From positions 33,631 through 97,630 of the forward strand of contig NVTY02000086.1 of assembly GCA_002401765.2 (NCBI GenBank): a stretch of 64,000 bases of DNA. The letters run 5' to 3'. This stretch comes from Thiotrichaceae bacterium (GTDB lineage: Bacteria; Pseudomonadota; Gammaproteobacteria; SZUA-140). The translations under genes were made by a program, and so were the position numbers. Within the stretch, counting starts at the first letter, position 1. Each line of letters starts with the position of its first letter. Shown here piece after piece: positions 28,301-36,617 of this stretch. The notes beneath the pieces were generated by a model, which was not told the origin of the DNA, searched no databases, and was given only the letters and a program-made list of their open reading frames with translations.

Positions 28301-28667
28301 TATCAACCAGCACAATCGCCTGCACCCATACTACCTTGTCTATATTGGCCTTGATGGTGAAATTATCGCCGATCACAGCGAAATAAAAAGGCTTTTGGAC
28401 TTGGTAAGAAGCACCTGCAAAGGCCAGAGTAAACCGCTTGATGCAATATGCCGTCTGTTTAACCAAGAAACAGATGATGGCCGTGATATGAGCGTTTACT
28501 CCGACCTGCTAAAACAATCCATAGGCTCAATTATAGAGCTGAAAGAAGACAAGGACATAGACAGCCTCTTTAGTGGCGAGCGAACAACCGCGCTGATTGA
28601 GTCAGTGGCAGGCCTTGATGATTTTGAGTTAATTAACTTTCTTGTCATTCAAGATGGTGAGGCTTGA
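25332..28667 (+). CDS. SNF2-type DEAD/DEAH helicase with PLD-like N-terminal domain
   Basis: 1111 residues. The first 150 or so (KIAASCFSIYAFEALKDELQ, then LEFIFTSPTFV) resemble the PLD-like N-terminal domain seen on bacterial SNF2 helicases. The helicase core has ILADSVGLGKTFTALAVV near residue 279 (Walker A), LIVIDESHNFRN near 369 (DESH box), VLMLSATPVNNRFMDLRNQL near 408, and the second half motifs IATDCISEGQNLQDCDYVINYD and RIIQRFGRIDRIG near 845. A long acidic insert (NAEPDDDNFLEMEELESEED) splits the lobes. It probably translocates on duplex DNA in a defence or restriction complex. DUF4391 follows with overlapping stop/start. Confidence 0.9.
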   Translation: MEIIDNINNLLGDNIKQELKKGSKLKIAASCFSIYAFEALKDELQKIESLEFIFTSPTFVPEETVDKIKKEHRKFHIPRAERERNFYGSDFEIQLKNKLTQRAIAKECAQWIKSKARFRSNSGKASMQQFACIENDKTPLGQDRNSAYLPLHGFTTVDLGYQQGDAVSNIITKLDEPESTQVYLNLFNQIWDDPEKIEDVTDQLCDHIASVYKENPPEQVYFFMLYNIFNEFLEDINEDVLPNDLTGYQDSLIWKKLYNFQKDGATGIINKLETYNGCILADSVGLGKTFTALAVVKYYELRNKSVLVLCPKKLANNWLNYNRNLKTNIFSKDRFNYDVLCHTDLQRTRGESFGTPLDRINWGNYDLIVIDESHNFRNNDAFKDKETRYEKLMNSVIKEGVKTKVLMLSATPVNNRFMDLRNQLALAYEGDASNMNNKLRTTKGVDEIFRQVQATFNVWAKLPPEERTTDAILKALDFDFFELLDSVTIARSRKHIQTFYDTTEIGSFPERRKPISYHSPLTNRTDVMGFNDIFRELSLLKLSIYAPVSYILPSRIAKYEDLYDTEVSGGKSKLRQADRERSLQALMTTNLLKRLESSVESFRITLNKLKTKHSEMLSKIELYTQRGEDKGVAGDVIEDRAAYYENAEPDDDNFLEMEELESEEDSTGGKVQIKLSDMDLPSWEHDLRVDIAIVDALLVEMQKITPDDDTKLQHLKNQIDEKIANPINPNNKKILIFTAFADTANYLYDNLSASLKETQGIHTGRITGSSSPRSTLGTTIAKSYDFESLLTLFSPRSKEKDVVLPNEPDELDILIATDCISEGQNLQDCDYVINYDIHWNPVRIIQRFGRIDRIGSINTTIQLMNYWPDISLDEYINLKERVESRMVIADMTATGDDNVLSAKANDISYRKDQLKRLQEEVIEMEDLKTGVSITDLGLNDFRMDLLGYIKENGELSNIPNGLHAVVPADPDKGLSSGVIFTLCNRNHSVNINQHNRLHPYYLVYIGLDGEIIADHSEIKRLLDLVRSTCKGQSKPLDAICRLFNQETDDGRDMSVYSDLLKQSIGSIIELKEDKDIDSLFSGERTTALIESVAGLDDFELINFLVIQDGEA

Positions 28668-29344
28668 TGACGGCATTATTTGAGTACCCGAAAAATGCGG
28701 AGTTTGGTCGTATTGTTGCTAAAAGCAAAATATTTGAGCGTGTAAAACCTAACCGACAATTACAGGAGGCGTTTGCCTCGCAGGTTAAAAAGATAGTTTG
28801 GCGATATAAGCTTTCCCCAAAGACGATTAACCTCGCTGAAACGGACAAGCTTAAAGAAATAGAAATATTCGAGTTGCCATTGAAAACATCACTTAAAAAA
28901 GAGCAATTCGACACTAAAATTTTGCACTGTATTGATAAGGCTATCGGCCACCCAATAGTTTTTCACCTTACCCATGCAGACAGGATCAAGGTTGTTGCCA
29001 CATACAAGCGACCCAGTGAAGCAGATGCCAATAAATGGGTTGTTGATAACGAATATTTTGAAACAGATTGGTTGCCCGAAAAATCAGTGCGCCAAAATTT
29101 GCCTGTTGTGCTTAACCTGTCTGGCTTGTATGAAACTATATTGCGCGAACTTATACCACTGGACTCAAGGAAAGATGAAAGCTTGGATGCCCATATAGAG
29201 CGAATGGGGCAAGTCCTTGCCAAGCGTAGAGAATACGGAAAGCTGGAAACACGCATGAGTAAAGAAAAGCAATACAACCGAAAAGTTGAAATGAATGCAG
29301 GCTTGCGAAAATTGCAGACTGAAATAGAAAGATTAAAAGCATGA
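28667..29344 (+). CDS. DUF4391 domain protein
   Basis: 225 residues. I assign it to DUF4391 from its sequence style (LFEYPKNAEFGRIVAKSKIFE at the start, VHRIKVVATYK-like middle written here as DRIKVVATYKRP, and the C-terminal coiled coil YNRKVEMNAGLRKLQTEIERL) and from its place directly after an SNF2 helicase and before a type III methylase, where this domain is commonly found. The ATG overlaps the helicase stop (TGATG), so translation is coupled. Biochemical role is unknown. An alternate TTG lies three bases upstream. Confidence 0.75.
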   Translation: MTALFEYPKNAEFGRIVAKSKIFERVKPNRQLQEAFASQVKKIVWRYKLSPKTINLAETDKLKEIEIFELPLKTSLKKEQFDTKILHCIDKAIGHPIVFHLTHADRIKVVATYKRPSEADANKWVVDNEYFETDWLPEKSVRQNLPVVLNLSGLYETILRELIPLDSRKDESLDAHIERMGQVLAKRREYGKLETRMSKEKQYNRKVEMNAGLRKLQTEIERLKA

Positions 29345-29739
29345 ACCACGAAAGACACGAAAAAGAAAAAATACTGTATAAGGATGAATGTTATCGGATT
29401 CAGGGCGCTATTTTTGAGGTTTATCGTGAGATGGGCTGTGGGTTTTTGGAGGCGGTTTATCAGGAGTGTTTGGAGAAAGAGCTTTCTATGCGAGGGATTC
29501 CTTTTGTCAGCCAACAAGAGTTAAGCTTGGTTTTTAAGGGTGAGAAGTTAAATCAAAAATACAGTCCGGATTTAATTTGTGATGGCAAAATAATACTTGA
29601 GTTGAAAGCAGTTAAAGAAATAGCAAAAGAGCATGAAGCGCAGTTGCACAATTACTTGAAAGCTTCCGGGCTGCGGCTGGGCTTACTGGTAAACTTTGGG
29701 CATTATCCCAAGGTACAAATTAAACGAATTATTTTATGA
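29341..29739 (+). CDS. GxxExxY family PD-(D/E)XK nuclease-like protein
   Basis: 132 residues. The family name motif is present as GCGFLEAVYQECLEKEL, and the nuclease-like core reads YSPDLICDGKIILELKAVKEI, that is PD, then E-x-K, the PD-(D/E)XK arrangement. The ATG overlaps the DUF4391 stop. The first codons (MNHERHEKE) are written by an 18-base sequence that also forms the arms of a hairpin at 31773-31856, so a repeat supplies the protein's N-terminus. Activity and role are unknown; these genes often travel with such hairpins and may have inserted into the operon. Confidence 0.85.
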   Translation: MNHERHEKEKILYKDECYRIQGAIFEVYREMGCGFLEAVYQECLEKELSMRGIPFVSQQELSLVFKGEKLNQKYSPDLICDGKIILELKAVKEIAKEHEAQLHNYLKASGLRLGLLVNFGHYPKVQIKRIIL

Positions 29740-29760
29740 ACCACGGACAAAGATATATGA

Positions 29761-29841
29761 CCACGAAATACACAAAAAGCACGAAAAAAGATAAAAAGAG
29801 CTTTTTGTTTTTAACTTTCGAGTATTTCGTGTGTTTCGTGG
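29761..29841. repeat. Inverted repeat between GxxExxY and the methylase gene
   Basis: CCACGAAATACAC at 29761-29773 pairs with GTGTGTTTCGTGG at 29829-29841 (12 of 13 matching). The inner part is A-rich then T-rich (AAAAAGC / GCTTTTT). A member of the same family as the hairpin at 31773-31856. Confidence 0.8.
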
Positions 29842-29855
29842 TTAGAGGAATTTAA

Positions 29856-31757
29856 ATGGAAAAGCTAGACTTGAAAGCACCTAATTTCACCAGTGAGAAT
29901 ATCGAAAAAATAGCCGATCTATTTCCAAATTGCGTCACTGAAAAGAGAAGTGAAAGAGGCGAAGTTGAGCGGTCAATTGATTTTGATACCTTGCGCCAAG
30001 AATTATCGGCCTCGATAGTCGAGGGTTCGCAGGAGCGTTATAGCCTCAATTGGCCGGGCAAGCGTGAGGCATTAGTTACTGCCAATAGCCCCATTTCCAA
30101 AACACTGCGTCCTTGCTATGAAGAGAGCGTGGACTTTGATAACACCAAGAATATTTTTATTGAGGGCGATAATCTTGATGCTCTAAAACTTCTACAAGAA
30201 ACCTATCTCAGTAAAATCAAAATGATCTATATAGACCCGCCCTATAATACGGGTAATGATTTTGTTTATAACGATAATTTTACAGCAGATAGAGAAGAGT
30301 ATGACGAAGCCTCTGGTCAGCGTGATGAAGAGGGTGGCCGTCTTGTAGCTAATCCTGATAGTAATGGGCGCTTTCATTCTGACTGGCTTTCTATGATATA
30401 CCCGCGCTTGAAATTGGCACGGAATTTATTGCGTGAAGATGGAATAGTTTTTATTTCAATAGACGATAATGAATATACAAATACGAAAAAGATTTGCGAT
30501 GAGATCTTCGGAGAAGATCGCTTTGTTGGTACTGCGGCATGGAAAAATAAATATGGTGCGGGAGCTAAAACCAAAGGTTTTATTGATGTGCACGAATATA
30601 TTCTTTGTTATTCCAAAAGTTCGATAGAAAACATTTCTTCAAAGTTATCTGATGAGCAAACAAAAAGTTATAACAAAAAAGACGATAAGTTTGATTTAAG
30701 AGGGGGGTATTTCACGCAACCTCTCATGACAACAAGTATGGATGACAGGCCAAATCTACAATATGATATAGAGTATAAAGGGGAAGTTATTAAGCCTATT
30801 AAGCAATGGGTGTGGGGAAAAGAACGCTTATTAAATGCTATTGAGAGTAATGAGGTAGTATTTAGTAAAAAAACTGATGGCTCATATAGCGTTAGATATA
30901 AAGTTTATTTGATAGGAGAGAATGGAGATAAGAGAAAAGGCAAACCAATGTCACTTCTAAATGGGCCGTTTAATCAAGAAGGCACCAAAGAGGTTGAACA
31001 ACTCATTGGGCCTGCGATCTTTAGTTTTCCTAAACCCTCGGCGTTAATAGCGCATTTCCTCTCTTTTGATGTAAATGACAAATCTGAAAAAGACGGCCTT
31101 TATTTGGATTTCTTTGCTGGTTCTGGGACGACTGCTCATGCTGTTATGAAGTTGAACGCTGATGATGGGGGGCAGCGAAAATGTATTTCTATCCAACTAT
31201 CGGAAGAATGTGATCCAAAAACCGTAGCATTTAAGAAAGGCTATAAAAATATCGCTGAAATATCCAAAGAACGAATTCGTCGTGCGGGCAAGAAAGTAAA
31301 GGAAGATAATGCGGGCAAAGAAGGTATAGAAAACCTCGACACAGGTTTCCGTGTTTTTAAAATTGATAGTACCAATATGGTAGATGTGCACGTCTCCCCC
31401 GATGATGCCAGCCCTGAACTATTTGACACCCACATTGAAAATATCAAAAAAGATAGAACGTCAGAAGACCTGCTGTTTCAAGTGCTACTAGATTGGGGCG
31501 TGGATTTATCACTTCCCATTATCCGTGAAGAGATTGCTGGCAAGGAAGTCTTCTCTGTTGATGACAATGCACTGGTTGCCTGCTTTGATGAAGGTATCAA
31601 TGAAGAATTTGTCACCCAACTTGCGATAAGAAAACCCCTGCGTGTTGTCTTTCGTGATGATGGTTTTGGGTCGGGTAAGGATGGAGACAGCGTTAAAATC
31701 AATGTAGAGCAAGTCTTTAAATTAAAATCGCCAGCAACGGACATCAAGGTTATTTAG
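29856..31757 (+). CDS. Type III restriction-modification DNA methyltransferase (Mod)
   Basis: 633 residues, normal for Mod. It should methylate adenine N6 at the recognition site. The order of motifs is beta-class: IYIDPPYNTGNDFVYND near residue 126 (motif IV, DPPY) comes before LDFFAGSGTTAHAVMKLN near 417 (motif I, FxGxG). The variable central part (residues 250-370) would be the target-recognition domain. The C-terminus SPDDASPELFDTHIENIKKD and LLFQVLLDWGVDLSLPI is typical of type III Mod. Ribosome-binding site AGAGGAA. A hairpin repeat separates it from the upstream gene and another from the downstream Fic gene. Confidence 0.94.
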   Translation: MEKLDLKAPNFTSENIEKIADLFPNCVTEKRSERGEVERSIDFDTLRQELSASIVEGSQERYSLNWPGKREALVTANSPISKTLRPCYEESVDFDNTKNIFIEGDNLDALKLLQETYLSKIKMIYIDPPYNTGNDFVYNDNFTADREEYDEASGQRDEEGGRLVANPDSNGRFHSDWLSMIYPRLKLARNLLREDGIVFISIDDNEYTNTKKICDEIFGEDRFVGTAAWKNKYGAGAKTKGFIDVHEYILCYSKSSIENISSKLSDEQTKSYNKKDDKFDLRGGYFTQPLMTTSMDDRPNLQYDIEYKGEVIKPIKQWVWGKERLLNAIESNEVVFSKKTDGSYSVRYKVYLIGENGDKRKGKPMSLLNGPFNQEGTKEVEQLIGPAIFSFPKPSALIAHFLSFDVNDKSEKDGLYLDFFAGSGTTAHAVMKLNADDGGQRKCISIQLSEECDPKTVAFKKGYKNIAEISKERIRRAGKKVKEDNAGKEGIENLDTGFRVFKIDSTNMVDVHVSPDDASPELFDTHIENIKKDRTSEDLLFQVLLDWGVDLSLPIIREEIAGKEVFSVDDNALVACFDEGINEEFVTQLAIRKPLRVVFRDDGFGSGKDGDSVKINVEQVFKLKSPATDIKVI

Positions 31758-31772
31758 GTGAATAACATATTA

Positions 31773-31856
31773 ACCACGAAAGACACGAAATACTCGAAAA
31801 TTAAAAACAAAAAAAGTCTTTTGACCATCTTTCGTGCTTTTCGTGTCTTTCGTGGT
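31773..31856. repeat. Hairpin with perfect 18-bp inverted arms
   Basis: ACCACGAAAGACACGAAA at 31773-31790 and its exact complement at 31839-31856, with an A-rich left and T-rich right inner part. The same 18-mer starts the GxxExxY gene (29345-29362). It lies between Mod and Fic and could terminate or modulate transcription. Confidence 0.9.
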
Positions 31857-31876
31857 AAAAAAATAATGGAGTCTAA

Positions 31877-32992
31877 ATGAAGCCTTACATTCCAAATGAA
31901 TTACCTTTGCAGGGCTTGGATTATCAAGCCTTATTCAATGTGGTTGGTAATGCCAATGCAGAGCTGGCACGATATGATGGTTTGTTACAGGGCATCCCAA
32001 ACCCAGAAGTGATGCTGTCACCCTTAACAACGCAAGAGGCCGTATTATCGTCAAAAATTGAAGGTACTCAAGCAACGGTTGATGAGGTGCTAGAGCATGA
32101 AGCGGGAATCATCGCGCAAGGTGAAAAAGAAAAAGATATTCAAGGAATTTTGAATTATCGCCATGCCTTATTTCAATCACGCGAGCATTTAAAAGACTAC
32201 CCAATACGGCTGGGCTTTATTTGTGAGTTGCATAAAATATTGTTAGATAGTGTGCGAGGTAAAGACAAGACACCCGGTGAATTCCGTAAGGATCAAAATT
32301 GGATTGGTCGAGCAGGTTGCGCAATAGACGAAGCCAGCTTTGTTCCTCCTTCACCTCTCGTGTTAGATGAGTTTCTGAAAAAATGGGAAACTTATATGAG
32401 TTTTGATGATACAGATTTTTTGCTACAAATAGCCGTCATTCATGCTTATTTTGAATTATTACATCCCTTTAAAGACGGCAACGGTCGTATCGGGCGTTTA
32501 TTAATCCCACTCTTCTTGTATCAGAAAAAAGCATTATCCCAGCCGATGTTTTATTTAAGTGAATATTTAGAGCTGCATAGGGAGGAATATTATCAGCGGC
32601 TAAAAGCGATTTCTGAAGACGGGGACTGGAATGGTTGGATATTGTTCTTTTTAAAAGCCGTAGCCGTGCAAGCTAAGCAAAACAGTACCCGCGTTCGGTC
32701 TATTATGGATTTATACGAAGAGATTAAAACGCAAATACACGAAATAACCCATTCCCAATATTCTATCTATTTATTGGATGCTATTTTTAGCAAGCCCATT
32801 TTTCAAGTGTCTGATTTGGTTAAAACGCTGAACAAAGAATGTGGTATCCATGAAAAGACAACGCCAGAACTATTACGAAAATTAAAGGATGCTAATATTT
32901 TACGTGAGCTACAGCCTGCTAGAGGTCGAAAATCGGCGGTTCTTTATTTTCCGCGTTTAATTAATCGGGCTGAGGGGAGAGAAATAACATAA
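31877..32992 (+). CDS. Fic-family protein with N-terminal inhibitory helix and C-terminal winged helix
   Basis: 371 residues. The catalytic loop is LLHPFKDGNGRIGRLLIPLF near residue 195, a perfect HPFxDGNGRxGR, so it is probably an active AMP-transferase (Fic domain). The self-inhibitory motif (S/T)xxxE(G/N) is present as SSKIEG near residue 58, making it a class II Fic. The last 80 residues (HSQYSIYLLDAIFSKPIFQVSDL, then TPELLRKLKDANILREL) look like a winged helix. RBS GGAGTC is seven bases from the ATG. It interrupts the usual mod-res order; such Fic genes are often mobile cargo. Confidence 0.93.
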   Translation: MKPYIPNELPLQGLDYQALFNVVGNANAELARYDGLLQGIPNPEVMLSPLTTQEAVLSSKIEGTQATVDEVLEHEAGIIAQGEKEKDIQGILNYRHALFQSREHLKDYPIRLGFICELHKILLDSVRGKDKTPGEFRKDQNWIGRAGCAIDEASFVPPSPLVLDEFLKKWETYMSFDDTDFLLQIAVIHAYFELLHPFKDGNGRIGRLLIPLFLYQKKALSQPMFYLSEYLELHREEYYQRLKAISEDGDWNGWILFFLKAVAVQAKQNSTRVRSIMDLYEEIKTQIHEITHSQYSIYLLDAIFSKPIFQVSDLVKTLNKECGIHEKTTPELLRKLKDANILRELQPARGRKSAVLYFPRLINRAEGREIT

Positions 32993-33464
32993 CAATTTGT
33001 GGAGTATATTTGTCGATTTAGACTCCTCAAGTTGGTTTGAGGAGTCTCGAGGCTCCTCAAGTTTGTTTGTGGAGTGCATTTCGCCGTTAACGCTCCTCCA
33101 GAATACAAAGTAGTTTGCTTGATGGTTGTTTGATTGAGAGGCTGTATTTAACGAGGGGATATTTGTAAGTCATTGAAAAATAACGAGTAATAATTATTTT
33201 TTTGTTTGATATTGTATGAGATATGCAATAAAAACAGCTCCTGAGTGGAGGCTTACAGTTGAGTCAAAAAAATGAGTAAGATTGAGAAAGAATGAGTAAG
33301 AACGCAGGATAAAAGACACGTATATTGTTGATTTATATAGAAATATATATCTTTAGTGGTTGATAAAATGAGTAAGATCAAGAGTGATTGCAGAAAGAAA
33401 GTAATCGTAACTAATTGTATTTAAAGTATATTTAACTATTTTTTGTGCAGAAAGAAAGGGTCAT
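32993..33464. other. Repeat-rich, A+T-rich gap between Fic and Res
   Basis: No gene in 470 bp. Two 35-bp similar units, each with GTGGAGT near one end and a CTCCTC motif near the other, lie at 32996-33030 and 33066-33100; between them GACTCCTCAA pairs perfectly with TTGAGGAGTC (33021-33046). Further on, AATGAGTAAG occurs at 33271 and 33291 and ATGAGTAAGA again at 33368. This may be an operator region, a Fic-associated repeat, or the scar of an insertion. The Res promoter must lie here if Res is transcribed separately. Confidence 0.55.
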
Positions 33465-36400
33465 ATGAAGAGCTTAAAATTTAAACATCTACCTTATCAA
33501 ACCGAGGCTATGGAAGCCGTGGTGGACTGTTTTGCGGGGCAACCTAAGCTTGCCACGTTATCGTATCGTATCGATCCTGGCAGAGAAGCTAAAAAAGGCG
33601 AAACAATAAAAGTAGATATGTTGTCGGATGGTTTTAAAAACACCGATCTTATGCTCACGCATGAGCAAGTGTTCACCAATATCGAAAATGTACAGCAAAA
33701 GTAAAACTTGCCCATCTCTGATGCGCTGGTAAAAACAAAATCCTGCGCTATCAATCTTGATACCGAAATGGAAACAGGCACGGGTAAAACATACTGTTAT
33801 ATCAAAACCATGTTTGAAATGAATAAACGCTATGGCTGGAACAAGTTCATCGTTGTTGTTCCAAGCATTGCTATTCGTGAAGGCGTGTATCAATCACTCA
33901 AGGGCATGGCCGATCATTTTTTGGAGGAGTACGGTACAAGGGCTAAGACATTTATCTATAACTCGAAGTCACTGCATGAGATTGAAAACTACTCTTCGGA
34001 TGCTGGTATCAATGTCATGATTATTAATGTGCAAGCCTTTAATGCACGGGGCAAGGATGCTCGTCGTATTTACGAAGAGCTGGATGATTTTCAATCTCGA
34101 CGGCCTATTGATGTTATTAAAGCTAATCGTCCTATCATGATTTTGGATGAACCCCAGAAAATGGAAGGTAAGAAAAGTACAGAGGCATTGGCTGAGTTTA
34201 ATCCTTTGTTCACTTTGCGTTATTCCGCTACCCACAAAACAGAACATAATAAAATTCATCGTCTTGATGCGTTAGATGCTTATAACCAGAAGCTGGTTAA
34301 GAAAATTGCAGTGAGGGGAATATCAGTAAAAGGGTTAAGTGGTACAAATGCCTATCTCTATCTGCAATCCATTGAAGTTTCCGCAACCAAGCCACCCGTG
34401 GCGCGCGTTGAGTTTGAAGTTAAGCAAAAAAATGGCATTAAGCGCATTGTCAGAAAAATTGGCAAAGGGATTAACTTGTTCGATGAGTCTCAGGGCTTGG
34501 AACAGTACAAAGAATTTGTGGTATCTGATATTGATGCGCTTAAAGACACGTTGAGCTTTACCAACGGTGTCGAAATGATGGTGGGTGACGCATTAGGTGA
34601 TGTCAATGAAGAGGCTTTACGGCGTATTCAAATCAGAGAAACAATTAAGGCGCATTTTGATAAGGAACGCGAACTCTTTCATCAGGGTATAAAGGTTCTC
34701 TCTCTTTTCTTTATTGATGAAGTAGCCAAGTACCGAAATTACGCTAAATCTATTGATGAGGTTGAAAATATAGATCAAATACTGCATGTAGACCTTTTAG
34801 ATACGAATGGCGAATATGCAAAGGTATTTGAAGAAGAGTATAACCTATATCTAAATGAAGTCTTGACGCTAGACGATACAGAGTACAATCAGTACCTAAA
34901 AAATATTCCAGTTGAAAAGACTCATAATGGATATTTTGCGGTTGATAAAAAGAAAAATTATGTTAATCCCAGTATTCAAAAGTCAGGCGAAACCAAAGGT
35001 GAGTCCAATGACGTTGATGCCTATGACTTAATACTGAGAGATAAAGAAAGGCTTCTATCTTTTGAGGAGCCTGTACGGTTTATCTTCTCGCACTCGGCTT
35101 TACGAGAGGGCTGGGATAATCCAAATGTATTTACGATCTGTGCTTTGAAGCATAGCGATAACACTATTTCACGACGACAGGAAGTGGGTCGTGGTCTGCG
35201 CCTTGCGGTAAACCAAAACGGTGACCGCATGGATAATCCATTGAACGTACATCAACTCAATGTACTGACAGTGGTTGCCAGTGAAAGCTATAAAGATTTT
35301 GTAAAAGCCCTGCAAACGGATATTGGAAACTCACTTTCTGCGCGACCAAAATCAGCCGATGAAGACTATTTCAAAGGTAAGACGATAAAAACAGAAGATG
35401 GAACGCTGAAAGTTGACGATAAGATGGCGAAACAAATTTACCGCTATTTGATTAAAAATGACTATACAGATGATAGCGATATGATTGTTGATACCTATCA
35501 TGAAGCCAAGCGAGATGGAACGCTGGCAGACTTTAGCGATGATCTGAAACCCTATACCGAAGAAATACATAAATTGATTAGCGGTGTGTTTAGTGCATCC
35601 TTATTGCCAAGTATTGACGATGGGCGCAAGGCAAAAGAAAATCCCCTGAACGCAAACTTTAGTAAGAAAGAGTTTCAGCAACTTTGGAACAAAATCAATA
35701 GGAAAGCCGTGTACACGGTGAGCTTTGATTCAGGTGAGCTTATTGAAAAATGTGTCAAGGCACTCAATGAAAAAGGCAGACTAAAAATATCACCTTTGCA
35801 ATATATCATTGAATCTGGCGCACAGGTTGAAGCCTCCACGTATGAAAAGATTAAAGACGGCACAGCTTTTAAAGTTTCGGAAACAAAAACAGAAAAATAT
35901 AACAGCTCAATTAAATCATCGGTTAAATACAATTTAATTGGTCAAATATCTGATGAGACTAAACTAACCCGACGAACGATAGCGAGTATTTTAAAGCAAA
36001 TTAATACAGCCGTTTTTAGCCTATACCGAAGCAACCCAGAAGATTTTATTGCCAAGGTGTCGGAACTAATTAATGAGCAAAAGGCAACCGCCATTATTGA
36101 GCATTTATCCTATGATCCAGTGGATGAGGTTTATGAGAGTGATATTTTTACCGCTGAAAAGCCAAAGGATGATTTTAGTAAGGCGATAAAGGTAGATCAT
36201 CATATTTACGATTATGTGTTTACCGATTCAAAGGTTGAAACAAATTTTGTGAAAGAATTAGATGTTAGCTCTGAGGTGGTTGTATATGCAAAACTGCCAA
36301 GAGGGTTTTCTATACCAACGCCAGTAGGTAACTATAACCCTGATTGGGCTATTTCCTTTAAAGAAGGCACGATGAAGCATGTCTATTTTGTGGCTGAAAC

Positions 36401-36551
36401 GAAAGGCTCAATGAGTTCTTTGCAGTTAAAGGAAATTGAAAACATTAAGATAAAATGCGCCAAAAAGTTTTTCAAAAAAATCACCTCGGATCAGGTGGTC
36501 TACGATGTAGTCAATAGCTACGAAAAGCTTATGGAAGTCGTGCAAGGCTAG
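33465..36551 (+). pseudogene. Type III restriction endonuclease subunit (Res), interrupted by one in-frame stop
   Basis: A TAA at 33702-33704 splits one continuous frame: 79 codons before it (LKFKHLPYQTEAMEAVVDCF, ending ENVQQK) and 947 after it ([11 protein letters not shown] onward). Both halves are in the same frame, 243 bp apart, and together resemble full-length Res (about 1028 codons). After the stop come [13 protein letters not shown] (Walker A), [12 protein letters not shown] (DEPQ box), [18 protein letters not shown] and [14 protein letters not shown], and a C-terminal PD-(D/E)XK site (NPDWAISF, then AETKGSM). A TTG at 33708 could restart translation. A single C-to-T change (CAA to TAA) would explain the stop. 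It is either inactive, read through, or restarted. Confidence 0.88.
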
Positions 36552-36617
36552 GGGTTAAGAATATTTTAGTGAAATATCAATATATTGGGTAGTTAACAGC
36601 GGAAAGGAATTATTTCA

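Noticed and set aside
33271..33377. Repeated ATGAGTAAG units as a CRISPR array
   Set aside because: Units are too short, unevenly spaced and without spacers; no cas genes nearby.
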